Assembly: GCF_010365105.1 (NCBI RefSeq) | Contig: NZ_JAAFGZ010000037.1 | Location: 1-35,121, forward strand | Reading direction: 5' to 3' | From: Polaromonas sp. | GTDB lineage: Bacteria; Pseudomonadota; Gammaproteobacteria; Burkholderiales; Burkholderiaceae_C | Length of the DNA stretch: 35,121 nt | Part shown: positions 24,329 to 31,737 of the stretch, piece after piece | How the letters are laid out: each line of letters begins with the position of its first letter | Position numbering within the stretch: position 1 is the first letter of the stretch | Position numbers and translations under genes: made by a program | Notes under the pieces: generated by a model | The model's database searches: none | Told to the model about the DNA's origin: nothing | Seen by the model: the letters and a program-made list of their open reading frames with translations, nothing else

Positions 24329-24901
24329 ATGAATTCCATCACCAGTGCCTTTATTCCCAACGCCACCAACATGATCCGGATGGACCATACCCATACGATG
24401 GCCACCTTTCACCAGTACAAGACCAGCAGCAGGCCGCAGGTCAAGCGGGGGCTGGTCAACACCGTCTGCCTGGCGCTGGAGGTGCATGCGCAACTGGAGG
24501 AGGAAATCTTTTACCCCGCGGTGCTTGAAGTCAGCGACAACGAGGCGATCAGGAAAGCGCTTCCCGAGCATGCCGAGATGAAGCGGCTGATTGCCCTGCT
24601 GCGCGACATGGAGCCCGAGGACATGCGCTATGACGACACGTTCATGGCGTTGATGCGCAACGTGATTCACCACGTGGCCGATGAAGAAACGCTGATGCTT
24701 CCTGAAGCCGAACGGCTGCTGCCGGACCAGCTCGACGATCTGGGCGCCAGGATGATGAAGCGCAGGCTCGAACTGGTGGCGCCGCGTACTGCAGACATCG
24801 CCGTGAACATGGCGCGCGCCATACCTATGCCGTCGATGGCCATGCTGGCGGGTGCCGCCGCTGCCGGCGTGCTGCTGGGCCGGCGCCTGATGCGCCGCTG
24901 A
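24329..24901 (+). CDS. hemerythrin HHE-domain protein with C-terminal membrane segment
   Basis: A 190-residue protein. The HHE domain (about 15-140) shows the diiron ligand pattern in order: MDHTHTMATFHQY, LEVHAQLEEEIFYPAV, LPEHAEMKRL and VIHHVADEETLMLP. Such domains bind O2, NO or sense redox state. A hydrophobic Ala/Gly-rich segment near residues 168-184 followed by Arg residues could be a tail anchor. The frame opens 57 codons earlier, overlapping the previous gene, but AAAGGACG just before the ATG at 24329 fixes the start. The position beside two Crp/Fnr genes suggests a stress or redox role; this is inference. Confidence 0.84.
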   Translation: MNSITSAFIPNATNMIRMDHTHTMATFHQYKTSSRPQVKRGLVNTVCLALEVHAQLEEEIFYPAVLEVSDNEAIRKALPEHAEMKRLIALLRDMEPEDMRYDDTFMALMRNVIHHVADEETLMLPEAERLLPDQLDDLGARMMKRRLELVAPRTADIAVNMARAIPMPSMAMLAGAAAAGVLLGRRLMRR

Positions 24902-24981
24902 AGCATGAGCGGCCCGCAGCCAGCCTTTGGGCCGGCCCACACGGCCCCGCAACATGAAGGATGAATATGTCGTTGAAGCCG

Positions 24982-25010
24982 TTGGTTATGTTCGTTAGCG
25001 CACATATGAA
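24982..25010 (+). promoter_or_regulatory. promoter with operator in the spacer, first Crp/Fnr gene
   Basis: TTGGTT (24982-24987), a 17-bp spacer and TATGAA (25005-25010) form a plausible sigma-70 promoter. The 16-bp palindrome TGTTCGTTAGCGCACA (24989-25004) fills the spacer; its symmetric form is TGTNCGNTANCGNACA. That position suits a repressor or autoregulator. Confidence 0.5.
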
Positions 25011-25046
25011 TCGGCAATGACTGCCTATACTGCTGGCTCACGCGAG

Positions 25047-25811
25047 ATGGCTACGCAGGTAGTAAATCAAGCCCGATTTACCCTGAAAGTTCCGATGCCC
25101 GTTGCTCCCGACCCCAAGAAAAACCAGTTGCTTGCCGCCTTGCCGGACGCCGAATGGCAGCGCTGGCTGCCGCAGCTTGAGTTTGTCGAAATGCCGCTGG
25201 GCCAGGTGCTGTATGAATCGGGCAGCACGCTCAGCCATGTGTATTTCCCGACCACCTCCATCGTTTCACTGCTGTACGTCCTGGAAAACGGTGCGTCGGC
25301 AGAGATTGCCGTGGTTGGCTATGAAGGCATCGTCGGCATTTCGCTGTTCATGGGCGGCGAGTCAACGCCCAGCCGCGCGGTGGTGCAAAGTGCCGGGCGC
25401 GGTTTCCGGCTCAAGTCGCTGGCGATCAAGGAAGAATTCAAGCGCGCGCCGGTGCTGCACCTGCTGCTGCGCTACACCCAGGCCCTGATCACGCAAATGG
25501 CCCAGACGGCCGTGTGCAACCGCCACCATTCACTCGACCAGCAACTGTGCCGCTGGCTGCTGCTCAGTCTGGACCGGCTGCAAGGCAATGAGCTGGTGAT
25601 GACGCAGGAACTGATTGCCAACATGCTTGGCGTTCGCCGTGAAGGCGTGACCGAAGGCGCGCTCAGTCTGCAAAAAGCCGGTCTGATCAGCTATTCGCGT
25701 GGCCGCATCCGGGTACTCGACCGGTCCGGACTTGAAAAACGTACCTGTGAATGTTATGCAGTGGTCAAGAAGGAATACGAACGGCTGCTCCCCGAAAAGC
25801 TTCCAGCGTGA
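25047..25811 (+). CDS. Crp/Fnr-family transcriptional regulator, first paralogue
   Basis: A 254-residue protein with a cyclic-nucleotide-binding-like sensor domain (about 25-150; LPLGQ-type start MPLGQVLYESGSTLSHVYFPTTSIVSLLY, GYEGIVGISLFMGG) and a C-terminal winged helix (about 170-245; ELIANMLGVRREGVTEGALSLQKAGLISYSRGRIRVLDR). The N-terminal Cys cluster of FNR is absent, and the cAMP-contact residues of CRP are not evident, so the ligand is unknown. A 25017 ATG is in frame, but it coincides with the predicted transcription start; 25047 gives a short leader. Neither has a good ribosome-binding site. Confidence 0.83.
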   Translation: MATQVVNQARFTLKVPMPVAPDPKKNQLLAALPDAEWQRWLPQLEFVEMPLGQVLYESGSTLSHVYFPTTSIVSLLYVLENGASAEIAVVGYEGIVGISLFMGGESTPSRAVVQSAGRGFRLKSLAIKEEFKRAPVLHLLLRYTQALITQMAQTAVCNRHHSLDQQLCRWLLLSLDRLQGNELVMTQELIANMLGVRREGVTEGALSLQKAGLISYSRGRIRVLDRSGLEKRTCECYAVVKKEYERLLPEKLPA

Positions 25812-26017
25812 ACGGCTGGCCATGACCTGCCAAGCCTTTGGCTTGACTTGGCGTCTTGCTGAATAACTCGGCATCCAACCAGTCTGTTGCCTGTCTTTTG
25901 TGAGAATTTGTAGACGTAGGGCATACTCGTTCACTCCGAATCGAACTGTATTTGTCAGCTGCGCGGCTTTGAACTTGCCCCTTCCCTGGAAGGGTCTGCA
26001 ACACCCCGAAAGCCCGC

Positions 26018-26740
26018 ATGAATGCCTTCGAAAATCACCTGATTGAACTCCTTCCCGTGGCCGACCGCAGCCGCATCCTGGCGCTTTGCGAACCGGTCGG
26101 ACTGACGCTGTCCGAAGTGCTGTGTGAGCCCGGAAAACCAACCCTCCATGTTTATTTTCCGACGCAGGGCTACATTTCACTGGTTGCGCTGGTGGACGGC
26201 AGCCCGGGCGTGGAAGTGGGCATGGTGGGCTGTGAAGGCATGCTGGGCGCGCAACTGGTGCTGGGCGTGGCAACCGTGCCACTGCATGCAGTGGTGCAGG
26301 GTCCGGGCAAAGCCTGGCGCATCGCCACCGCGCCCTTCAAGCGCGAACTGGCGCGCAGCGCGGCCCTGCGGCGCGTCCTGAACCGCTACCTGTATGTCCT
26401 CATGGCCCAGCAGGCAAACTCGGCGGGCTGCCTGCGGTTTCACCTGATCGGCCAGCGCCTGGCGCGCTGGTTGCTGATGAGCCAGGACCGCGCCCATTCG
26501 GACCGCTTTCACCTGACGCACGAATTTCTGGCCTACATGCTGGGCATGCGCCGCGTCGGCATCACGGCCGCCGCCACTGTGCTGCAGCAGGACGGACTGA
26601 TCGAGTACCACCGGGGCGAAATCACCGTGCTGGACCGCAGCGGCCTGGAAGCCGCCGCCTGCAGTTGCTACGCCACCAGCGAGCAGACGTACAACGACCT
26701 GCTGGGATCGGCTGCCCAGGCCTCCGGCCGTAGAAAATAA
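26018..26740 (+). CDS. Crp/Fnr-family transcriptional regulator, second paralogue
   Basis: A 240-residue protein with the same layout as the gene upstream: a sensor domain (LHVYFPTQGYISLVALVDGSPGVEVGMVGCEGMLGAQ) and a winged helix (HEFLAYMLGMRRVGITAAATVLQQDGLIEYHRGEITVLDRSGLEAAAC). It shares the segments VYFPT, G-EG--G, MLG-RR-G-T and DRSGLE with its neighbour, so the pair probably arose by old duplication. No FNR Cys cluster is present. The 206 bp between them hold a CAAGCC-TTT-GGCTTG hairpin (25832-25847) but no clear copy of the palindromic operator. Confidence 0.84.
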   Translation: MNAFENHLIELLPVADRSRILALCEPVGLTLSEVLCEPGKPTLHVYFPTQGYISLVALVDGSPGVEVGMVGCEGMLGAQLVLGVATVPLHAVVQGPGKAWRIATAPFKRELARSAALRRVLNRYLYVLMAQQANSAGCLRFHLIGQRLARWLLMSQDRAHSDRFHLTHEFLAYMLGMRRVGITAAATVLQQDGLIEYHRGEITVLDRSGLEAAACSCYATSEQTYNDLLGSAAQASGRRK

Positions 26741-26747
26741 CCGGGCA

Positions 26748-26763
26748 GTGTGCGCTAGCCAAC
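26748..26763. promoter_or_regulatory. near copy of the palindromic operator
   Basis: TGTGCGCTAGCCAACA fits TGTNCGNTANCGNACA with one mismatch. It is directly followed by TACAAA (26764-26769), a possible -10, repeating the operator/-10 arrangement seen at 24989-25010. It would serve the small gene at 26879. Confidence 0.45.
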
Positions 26764-26878
26764 ATACAAATTCACTGTAAACAGTTACAAGTCTGTTCAG
26801 GCAGCGATTCGATGCCTGGTCCTTTTCTGAACTGATGGGGCACAGGGCGCCGCTGCAACAACTGTCAAGTGAAGCGTC

Positions 26879-27163
26879 ATGAACCATTCAATCTGCTACC
26901 CCGCTGAAGCCGGCCGTCTCCTGATCGCCAGCACCGGGCAAAGGGTCAGCCAGCCCGGCATTGCGACTGAAGACTGGGACCTTTTGTTTTGTGCCGTGGC
27001 TGAACGCCTCAGGCATTGCGCCAGCCGCCTGCTGGCCGCAAGCAGTCTGCCGCAGCCAGCAGCCTCTGTCATGACATGTTCCAGCGATGTGCTGGAGTGT
27101 GTCGATGCCTTGAACCGGCTCCATGCGGTTCTGCGCCAACAACGGCCGGGCAACAGTGAATGA
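26879..27163 (+). CDS. small Cys-containing hypothetical protein
   Basis: A 94-residue protein without a recognised domain. It carries five Cys (positions 6, 38, 47, 67, 73), an Ala/Leu-rich middle likely to be helical (WDLLFCAVAERLRHCASRLLAAS) and a second helix near the C-terminus (VLECVDALNRLHAVLRQQ). GTGAAG lies about 6 nt before the ATG. An operator-like palindrome lies 115 bp upstream, and a hairpin with a T-run follows at 27173-27204, so it looks like an independent unit. Function is unknown. Confidence 0.5.
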   Translation: MNHSICYPAEAGRLLIASTGQRVSQPGIATEDWDLLFCAVAERLRHCASRLLAASSLPQPAASVMTCSSDVLECVDALNRLHAVLRQQRPGNSE

Positions 27164-27172
27164 TTGAAATCT

Positions 27173-27204
27173 CAAATTGCATTTTTAGCAAATTTGATTT
27201 TTTT
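27173..27204 (+). terminator. probable intrinsic terminator, AT-rich stem
   Basis: CAAATTGC and GCAAATTTG form a stem with one bulge, followed by T7 (27198-27204). It lies 10 bp after the small gene. Confidence 0.45.
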
Positions 27205-27241
27205 ATCATCTGTAGGACATGACGCTGACATTTTCTAACAC

Positions 27242-27271
27242 TTACTTTTCCACTTACATAACTCCCATAAT
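27242..27271 (+). promoter_or_regulatory. candidate promoter of the ice-binding protein gene
   Basis: TTACTT, an 18-bp spacer and CATAAT, about 73 bp upstream of the ATG, in an AT-rich stretch that contrasts with the flanking DNA. Confidence 0.35.
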
Positions 27272-27343
27272 CGCGCCCAGAACGCGTAAAAGCAGCGAAT
27301 TTTCGTAACTTTCAACCGCGTCTTACACCGACAGGAATTCCAA

Positions 27344-29296
27344 ATGAAACAACCCACAAGCCAGTCCAGCCACCGCACGTGGCTGACGGCGCTGATGCTG
27401 AGTGCCCTGGCGGCCGGATGCGGCGGCGGTGACAGCGGACGCGATCCCATCCTCGGTTCAGGCGCGACGGTCGTCACACCGGTGCCCGCCGCCGTGGCAC
27501 CTGCGGTCACTGCGGTGGTGCCTGTCAATGATTCCACCGGTGTCGCGCTCAACCATACCCTGATCACCGCCGCATTCAGCGAGCCGGTGTCACTGTCAGG
27601 CGCTGGCGCTTTCACCCTGAGTTGCGCTGCGCCTTGTGTCGCGCCTGCAGGCAGCGTGACCTTTGATGCGAGCCAGCAACTGGCGACTTTTGAACTCGCC
27701 CCGACAGCCACCCTGGCACCCGCCACAAACTACACCGTCACGATCAGCAACGCAAAAAGCCTGGCCAGCGGCCTGGCCATGGCCAGCCCCTATGTCTGGC
27801 GCTTTACCACCGGCATCACTGCCGACACGACGCGTCCCCGCGTTTCCCTGACGGTTCCTGCCACGACAAGCCCGGTCCCATTGACCGGCGTGCCTGCCAA
27901 CACCGCGATCAGCGCCGTGTTTACCGAAGCCATGGCGCCAGGCAGCCTGAACGCCGCCAGCTTTACACTGACATGCGCCTCGCCTTGCGTTTCGCCGCCA
28001 GGGGCGGTGAGCTATTCAGTGGCCAGAAAAACCGCGTTTTTCAAGCCATCGGCCGCGTTGGCCGTGGGCACGACCTACACTGCCACCGTCATCCGTGCCG
28101 CGACCGATTTGGCGCGCAACCAGCTCGCCGGCAACCAGGCGGCACTGCCAGCGGCCAGCAACCATGTCTGGACCTTCACCACCGCAGCACCTACTGCGCC
28201 TGCGAATGTTTCAGTACTTTCCACCCGGCCTGCCGCCAATGCGGCCAACGTCTGCACGAATGCCAGCATCAGCGCAACTTTCAGTGTGCCGTCCGGTTTT
28301 GAAATGGACCCGGCCACCGTCAGTGCCGCAAGCTTCAGCTTGAGCGGCCCGGCGCTGACCCCCGTGGCCGTGGCATCCGTGGTGCTGGACGATGCCACCG
28401 GCCGCACGGCCACACTGAAGCCTTTGGCGCCGCTGACTGCTGGCGTGACGTATGCCGCCGTGGTCAAGGGCGGTGTGAACGGTGTCAGGGACCTGGCCAA
28501 TCCGGCCAATCCAATGGCCGCCAGCTACCAGTGGTCGTTCACCGCCGTCAATTGCACCCAGCCACCCGTTCCGTCTGCCATCGTTCTGGGCGCGGCCAGC
28601 ACCTTTGCCAGTTATGGCGGCACTGCCGGCATGACCAATCAGGGCATTGACACGGTCATCAACGGCGACATCGGCACCACCGCGGTATCGACCGGCGTGA
28701 CCGGACTGCACGACACCGACGGCAATGTCTACACCGTGACGCCGCTGAACGACGGCGCCGTGAACGGCAGCATCTACACCTATCCGCCGGCTCCCGGCAA
28801 CGCCACGACCAAGGCCATTGCCGACGCAGCCCTTAACGCCGCGCAAAATGCCTATAACCAGCTCGTCGCCATGCCGCCCGGCGCCTATGCCGGTGCCGGC
28901 GAACTGGGCCTGTTGACGCTTGCCCCCGGAACCTACACCTCGGCTACGTCCTACAAGCTGACGCAGGGCGACCTGACGCTGGATGCACAGGGCGACCCGA
29001 ATGCGGTGTTCATTTTCCAGATGGGCAGTTCGCTGACGGTTGGCATTGCCGGACCGACAGGCGCGCGCAGCATCATCCTGGCCAACGGCGCGCAGGCAAA
29101 AAATGTGTTCTGGCAGGTCGGCACCTCGGCCACCATCAACGCTGCCGGTGGCGGCTTCATGAAGGGCACCATCATTGCCCAGCAAGCCGTGACCTTCTCC
29201 ACCGCCGGAAATGCCAAGCTCACGGTGCTTGACGGCCGCGCACTGAGCCTGATCTCCGGCGTGACCATGGTCAACACACGCATCAACCTGCCTTGA
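27344..29296 (+). CDS. lipoprotein with Ig-like repeats and ice-binding-type (DUF3494) domain
   Basis: A 650-residue cell-surface protein. The signal peptide ends in ALAAGC with Cys26 as likely lipid anchor, followed by GGGDSG. Three Ig-like Big_5 (SbsA-type) domains follow, about 45-155, 160-290 and 300-405, each with a P-x-n-A/S-TGV..N--I-A-F-EP core. The C-terminal 240 residues are the ice-binding/DUF3494 domain: LGAASTFASYGG, NGDIGTT, APGTYTSATSY, DPNAVFIFQMGSSLT, GAQAKNVFWQVG, FMKGTIIAQQAVTF and GRALS. This fold is a beta-solenoid that adsorbs to ice; related domains also act as adhesins. It is followed after 120 bp by an OmpA-family gene. Confidence 0.88.
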   Translation: MKQPTSQSSHRTWLTALMLSALAAGCGGGDSGRDPILGSGATVVTPVPAAVAPAVTAVVPVNDSTGVALNHTLITAAFSEPVSLSGAGAFTLSCAAPCVAPAGSVTFDASQQLATFELAPTATLAPATNYTVTISNAKSLASGLAMASPYVWRFTTGITADTTRPRVSLTVPATTSPVPLTGVPANTAISAVFTEAMAPGSLNAASFTLTCASPCVSPPGAVSYSVARKTAFFKPSAALAVGTTYTATVIRAATDLARNQLAGNQAALPAASNHVWTFTTAAPTAPANVSVLSTRPAANAANVCTNASISATFSVPSGFEMDPATVSAASFSLSGPALTPVAVASVVLDDATGRTATLKPLAPLTAGVTYAAVVKGGVNGVRDLANPANPMAASYQWSFTAVNCTQPPVPSAIVLGAASTFASYGGTAGMTNQGIDTVINGDIGTTAVSTGVTGLHDTDGNVYTVTPLNDGAVNGSIYTYPPAPGNATTKAIADAALNAAQNAYNQLVAMPPGAYAGAGELGLLTLAPGTYTSATSYKLTQGDLTLDAQGDPNAVFIFQMGSSLTVGIAGPTGARSIILANGAQAKNVFWQVGTSATINAAGGGFMKGTIIAQQAVTFSTAGNAKLTVLDGRALSLISGVTMVNTRINLP

Positions 29297-29416
29297 CCGG
29301 TTAAGGGTGCTGAAGACCGGCAAGGCGATGGTTTCGCCGGTCTCTCGCCCCAAGCTGCGCCTGGCGCTGCGGTCATGCGCAAAGACCAACGATTCAAATC
29401 CTGTCTGGAGAAAAAC

Positions 29417-30547
29417 ATGAAATTGATTAAAGTCACAAGTGCGCTCAGCCTGGCAGCGCTGGCGACCCTTGCCGGTCCGGGTGCCATGGCGCAAGGCCAG
29501 GACTCGGGCTGGTACGGCGGCGCCAACGTGGGCCGCTCGGCAGCCACCATTGACGACGAGCGGATCAACCGAGGCCTGCTCGGCAGCGGCTTCAGTTCCA
29601 GCACCCTTGTCGATGACGACCGTTCCACCGGTTACAAGATTTTTGGCGGCTACCAGCTGAACCGGAACTTTGCAGTCGAAGGCGGCTATTTCGACCTCGG
29701 GAAGTTCGGCTACACCGCCACCACCGTGCCTGCCGGAACGCTCGACGGCCGCATCAAGCTCAGGGGCCTGAACCTCGACCTGGTCGGCACCGTTCCCCTG
29801 AGCGAGAAGTTTTCAGTGTTCGGCCGGGCCGGACTGAATTACGCGCAGGCGCGCGATACGTTCAGCGGCACGGGCGCCGTCCAGGTGGCCAATCCCAACC
29901 CCCGCAAGAACGACACCAATTACAAGCTCGGCCTGGGGCTGCAATATGCCTTGAGCGAGTCGCTCGCCGTGCGTGCCGAGGCCGAGCGCTACCGCGTCAA
30001 CGATGCCATTGGCAACCGGGGCCACATCGACCTGGTATCGGTTGGCCTGATCTACCGTTTCGGGGGCAAGTCCCAGGCACCCGCGCCGCGCATGGCCGCT
30101 GCCGAGCCGGTCCGCGAAGTCGTGGCCGTGGCACCACCACCACCGCCGCCGCCACCCGCGCCCCGGATTGAAAAGTACACCTTGTCGGCCACCGAGCTGT
30201 TCGCCTTCGACAGCGCGGAGCTGCGCATGCCGCAGGCCCGGCTGGATGAAATCGCCAGCGCGCTGGGACGCCATGCCGAGGTCAACGACGTTGTCATCAC
30301 CGGCTACACCGACCGCATCGGCTCGGGCGCCTACAACCAGAAGCTGTCCGAGCGCCGTGCCGTCGCCGTCAAGACCTACCTGGCCAGCAAGGGAGTTGAC
30401 GCCGCGCGGCTGAAGGCGCAGGGAAAGGGCGAAGCCGACCCGGTCGTGGCCTGCACCGACAGGCAACTTCCCGCGCTGATCAAGTGCCTGGAGCCCAACC
30501 GGCGGGTGGAGGTCGAGCGCATCACCATCGAACGCCGGGTGCAATAG
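29417..30547 (+). CDS. OmpA-family outer-membrane protein
   Basis: A 376-residue protein with a signal peptide (cut after GAMA, about residue 25). An eight-stranded OmpA-type barrel follows (about 29-215; GWYGGANVGRSAA start, YKIFGGYQLNRNFAVEGGYFDLG, VSVGLIYRF end), then a poly-Pro linker and a peptidoglycan-binding OmpA_C domain (about 255-370; FAFDSAELR, VVITGYTDRIGSGAYNQKLSERRA). Two Cys near the C-terminus (in VVACTD and LIKCLEP) probably form a disulfide. The upstream in-frame ATG at 29375 would spoil the signal peptide; GGAG precedes 29417. A strong terminator follows the stop. Confidence 0.9.
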   Translation: MKLIKVTSALSLAALATLAGPGAMAQGQDSGWYGGANVGRSAATIDDERINRGLLGSGFSSSTLVDDDRSTGYKIFGGYQLNRNFAVEGGYFDLGKFGYTATTVPAGTLDGRIKLRGLNLDLVGTVPLSEKFSVFGRAGLNYAQARDTFSGTGAVQVANPNPRKNDTNYKLGLGLQYALSESLAVRAEAERYRVNDAIGNRGHIDLVSVGLIYRFGGKSQAPAPRMAAAEPVREVVAVAPPPPPPPPAPRIEKYTLSATELFAFDSAELRMPQARLDEIASALGRHAEVNDVVITGYTDRIGSGAYNQKLSERRAVAVKTYLASKGVDAARLKAQGKGEADPVVACTDRQLPALIKCLEPNRRVEVERITIERRVQ

Positions 30548-30591
30548 CCGGGCCCGAAAGAAACAAGGCCGGACAGGACCGGCAAGATAAT

Positions 30592-30618
30592 AAAAAAGGC
30601 GCTCTCCGCGCCTTTTTT
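30592..30618 (+). terminator. Rho-independent terminator after the OmpA-family gene
   Basis: A6-GGCGC stem, TCTCC loop and GCGCC-T6, 45 bp after the stop codon. The flanking A and T runs make it usable on either strand. Confidence 0.88.
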
Positions 30619-30796
30619 CATGGCTTTGTCCAGGGCAGCAGAGAAAAAGCTGTCCTCGTCTTCCGACATCGCTTCAGGGCATACCCTTACAGTTGCGCCA
30701 CGCCATTTGTAAAAAATGAAGTTCTGGCGCATGCGGTTCAAAGCAGTCGTTGTCACTGTCGGTTGCACCCTGGTGAATTGCCGGGCAGCCTCCGCA

Positions 30797-30871
30797 AAGC
30801 CAGCGCCGGTGCGGGTTTTTCAAGTTGTGAACATTGTTATCCACAGGGTAGCGCACAGAATTGGTGGGTAA
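30797..30871 (+). repeat. imperfect 75-bp direct repeat, copy A, with DnaA-box consensus
   Basis: Starts AAGCCAG, contains GTGAACATTG and TTATCCACAGGG and ends near GGGTAA. TTATCCACA (30837-30845) is the exact consensus DnaA box. About 70 percent of positions match copy B, which starts 214 bp later. Confidence 0.6.
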
Positions 30872-31010
30872 TTTGAAGCCGGTGAAGGTGAATGGGTCGA
30901 TATGACGCGACGGGTTGAGAAGGGGTTGTAAAACAGGTTTTCATAGGCAAACAAGGGGTTTTGGCCTCTGGGTGGCCGAAGGTCTGGTGATTTAAAAGGC
31001 ATCGCCCGGC

Positions 31011-31085
31011 AAGCCAGTGGTGGCGCGGCTTCCGGGGCTTTTGAACAATGTTATGCACAGGGTGGCCCACAGTAATTGGGGGCAA
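31011..31085 (+). repeat. imperfect 75-bp direct repeat, copy B
   Basis: Starts AAGCCAG, contains TTGAACAATG and TTATGCACAGGG and ends near GGGCAA. TTATGCACA (31051-31059) differs from the DnaA-box consensus by one base. Confidence 0.6.
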
Positions 31086-31259
31086 TGCCAACGATGGATA
31101 AGGCAAGATGTCTGGGGGTCTTGAGGGCGTGCCGAGGCTTTCCACACCATCCGGCTGCGCGGACTGGCCAGCGCGCCGGGTATTGCGGGCAGGGCAGGCC
31201 GCCAAAAGCACAAAGGTTTACCCTCGGGGCCAAAGACAACATTTTTTCAGGGGCATGTC

Positions 31260-31640
31260 ATGAACTGGTTTAAAAAAATCCCGCATCAGTACCGTGCCGC
31301 CAGCGGTCTGGAATGGCGGCTGTGGCGCAAGCTGCCGCTGATTGCCCTGGCCGGCACGGCGCTGCCCTTGCTGTGCCTTGCGCTGGTACACCTGCTCGGC
31401 GAGCCGGTGCCTGATGCCTCCCAGGCGCGCTGGATTCAGATGATGGACTACATGGTGAGCGGCGTGATTATTTTTCATTGGTCCATGGTCCTGACCATCG
31501 GCATCGGCTGCGTCATCGTGATGGTGATGAAGGGACCGGGCTATGTGGCCGACGGTTACCGGGTATCGCACAGCGACCAGCCGCGCGCCACGCACGAAAC
31601 CGCCGAGGAAGCCGCCGGCTACCGCCTGCCTGAAGCCTGA
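31260..31640 (+). CDS. small two-helix membrane protein
   Basis: A 126-residue protein. A basic N-terminal segment (MNWFKKIPHQYRAASGLEWRLWRKLP) precedes helix 1 (LIALAGTALPLLCLALVHLL). Helix 2 is VSGVIIFHWSMVLTIGIGCVIVMVM, and a polar C-terminal tail of about 35 residues follows. I recall similar proteins as uncharacterised in related genera. A His in the second helix (IFHWS) could hint at haem or quinone contact, but this is a guess. AGGGG lies about 10 nt before the ATG. The stop codon lies inside a tandem heptamer array. Confidence 0.7.
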   Translation: MNWFKKIPHQYRAASGLEWRLWRKLPLIALAGTALPLLCLALVHLLGEPVPDASQARWIQMMDYMVSGVIIFHWSMVLTIGIGCVIVMVMKGPGYVADGYRVSHSDQPRATHETAEEAAGYRLPEA

Positions 31641-31665
31641 AGCCTGAAGCCTGAAGCCTGAAGCC
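31631..31665 (+). repeat. tandem heptamer array, five TGAAGCC units
   Basis: Five perfect copies of a 7-nt unit. The stop codon of the small membrane protein is the TGA of the second unit (31638-31640). Because 7 is not a multiple of 3, copy-number change upstream of the stop could alter the last residues. Confidence 0.85.
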
Positions 31666-31737
31666 TGGCGTCTGGCGCAGTCCCCTTGGCCCCGCAGATC
31701 GCTGTGCAAAAGGTTGCAGGCGACAATCAGCGGCTTC

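Larger units (their letters stand above)
30548..31259. other. 712-bp region without a gene
   Basis: Apart from the terminator at 30592, I see no convincing coding frame. Short frames on both strands lack ribosome-binding sites and domain motifs. The region contains a decayed direct repeat (30797-30871 and 31011-31085) with DnaA-box-like cores. Confidence 0.6.

Noticed and set aside
30837..31211. A 124-codon minus-strand frame through the DnaA-box repeats, and shorter frames with similar peptide ends (CATLWITMF, WATLCITLF).
   Set aside because: The similarity of the peptides is explained by the duplicated DNA. There is no start signal or domain.
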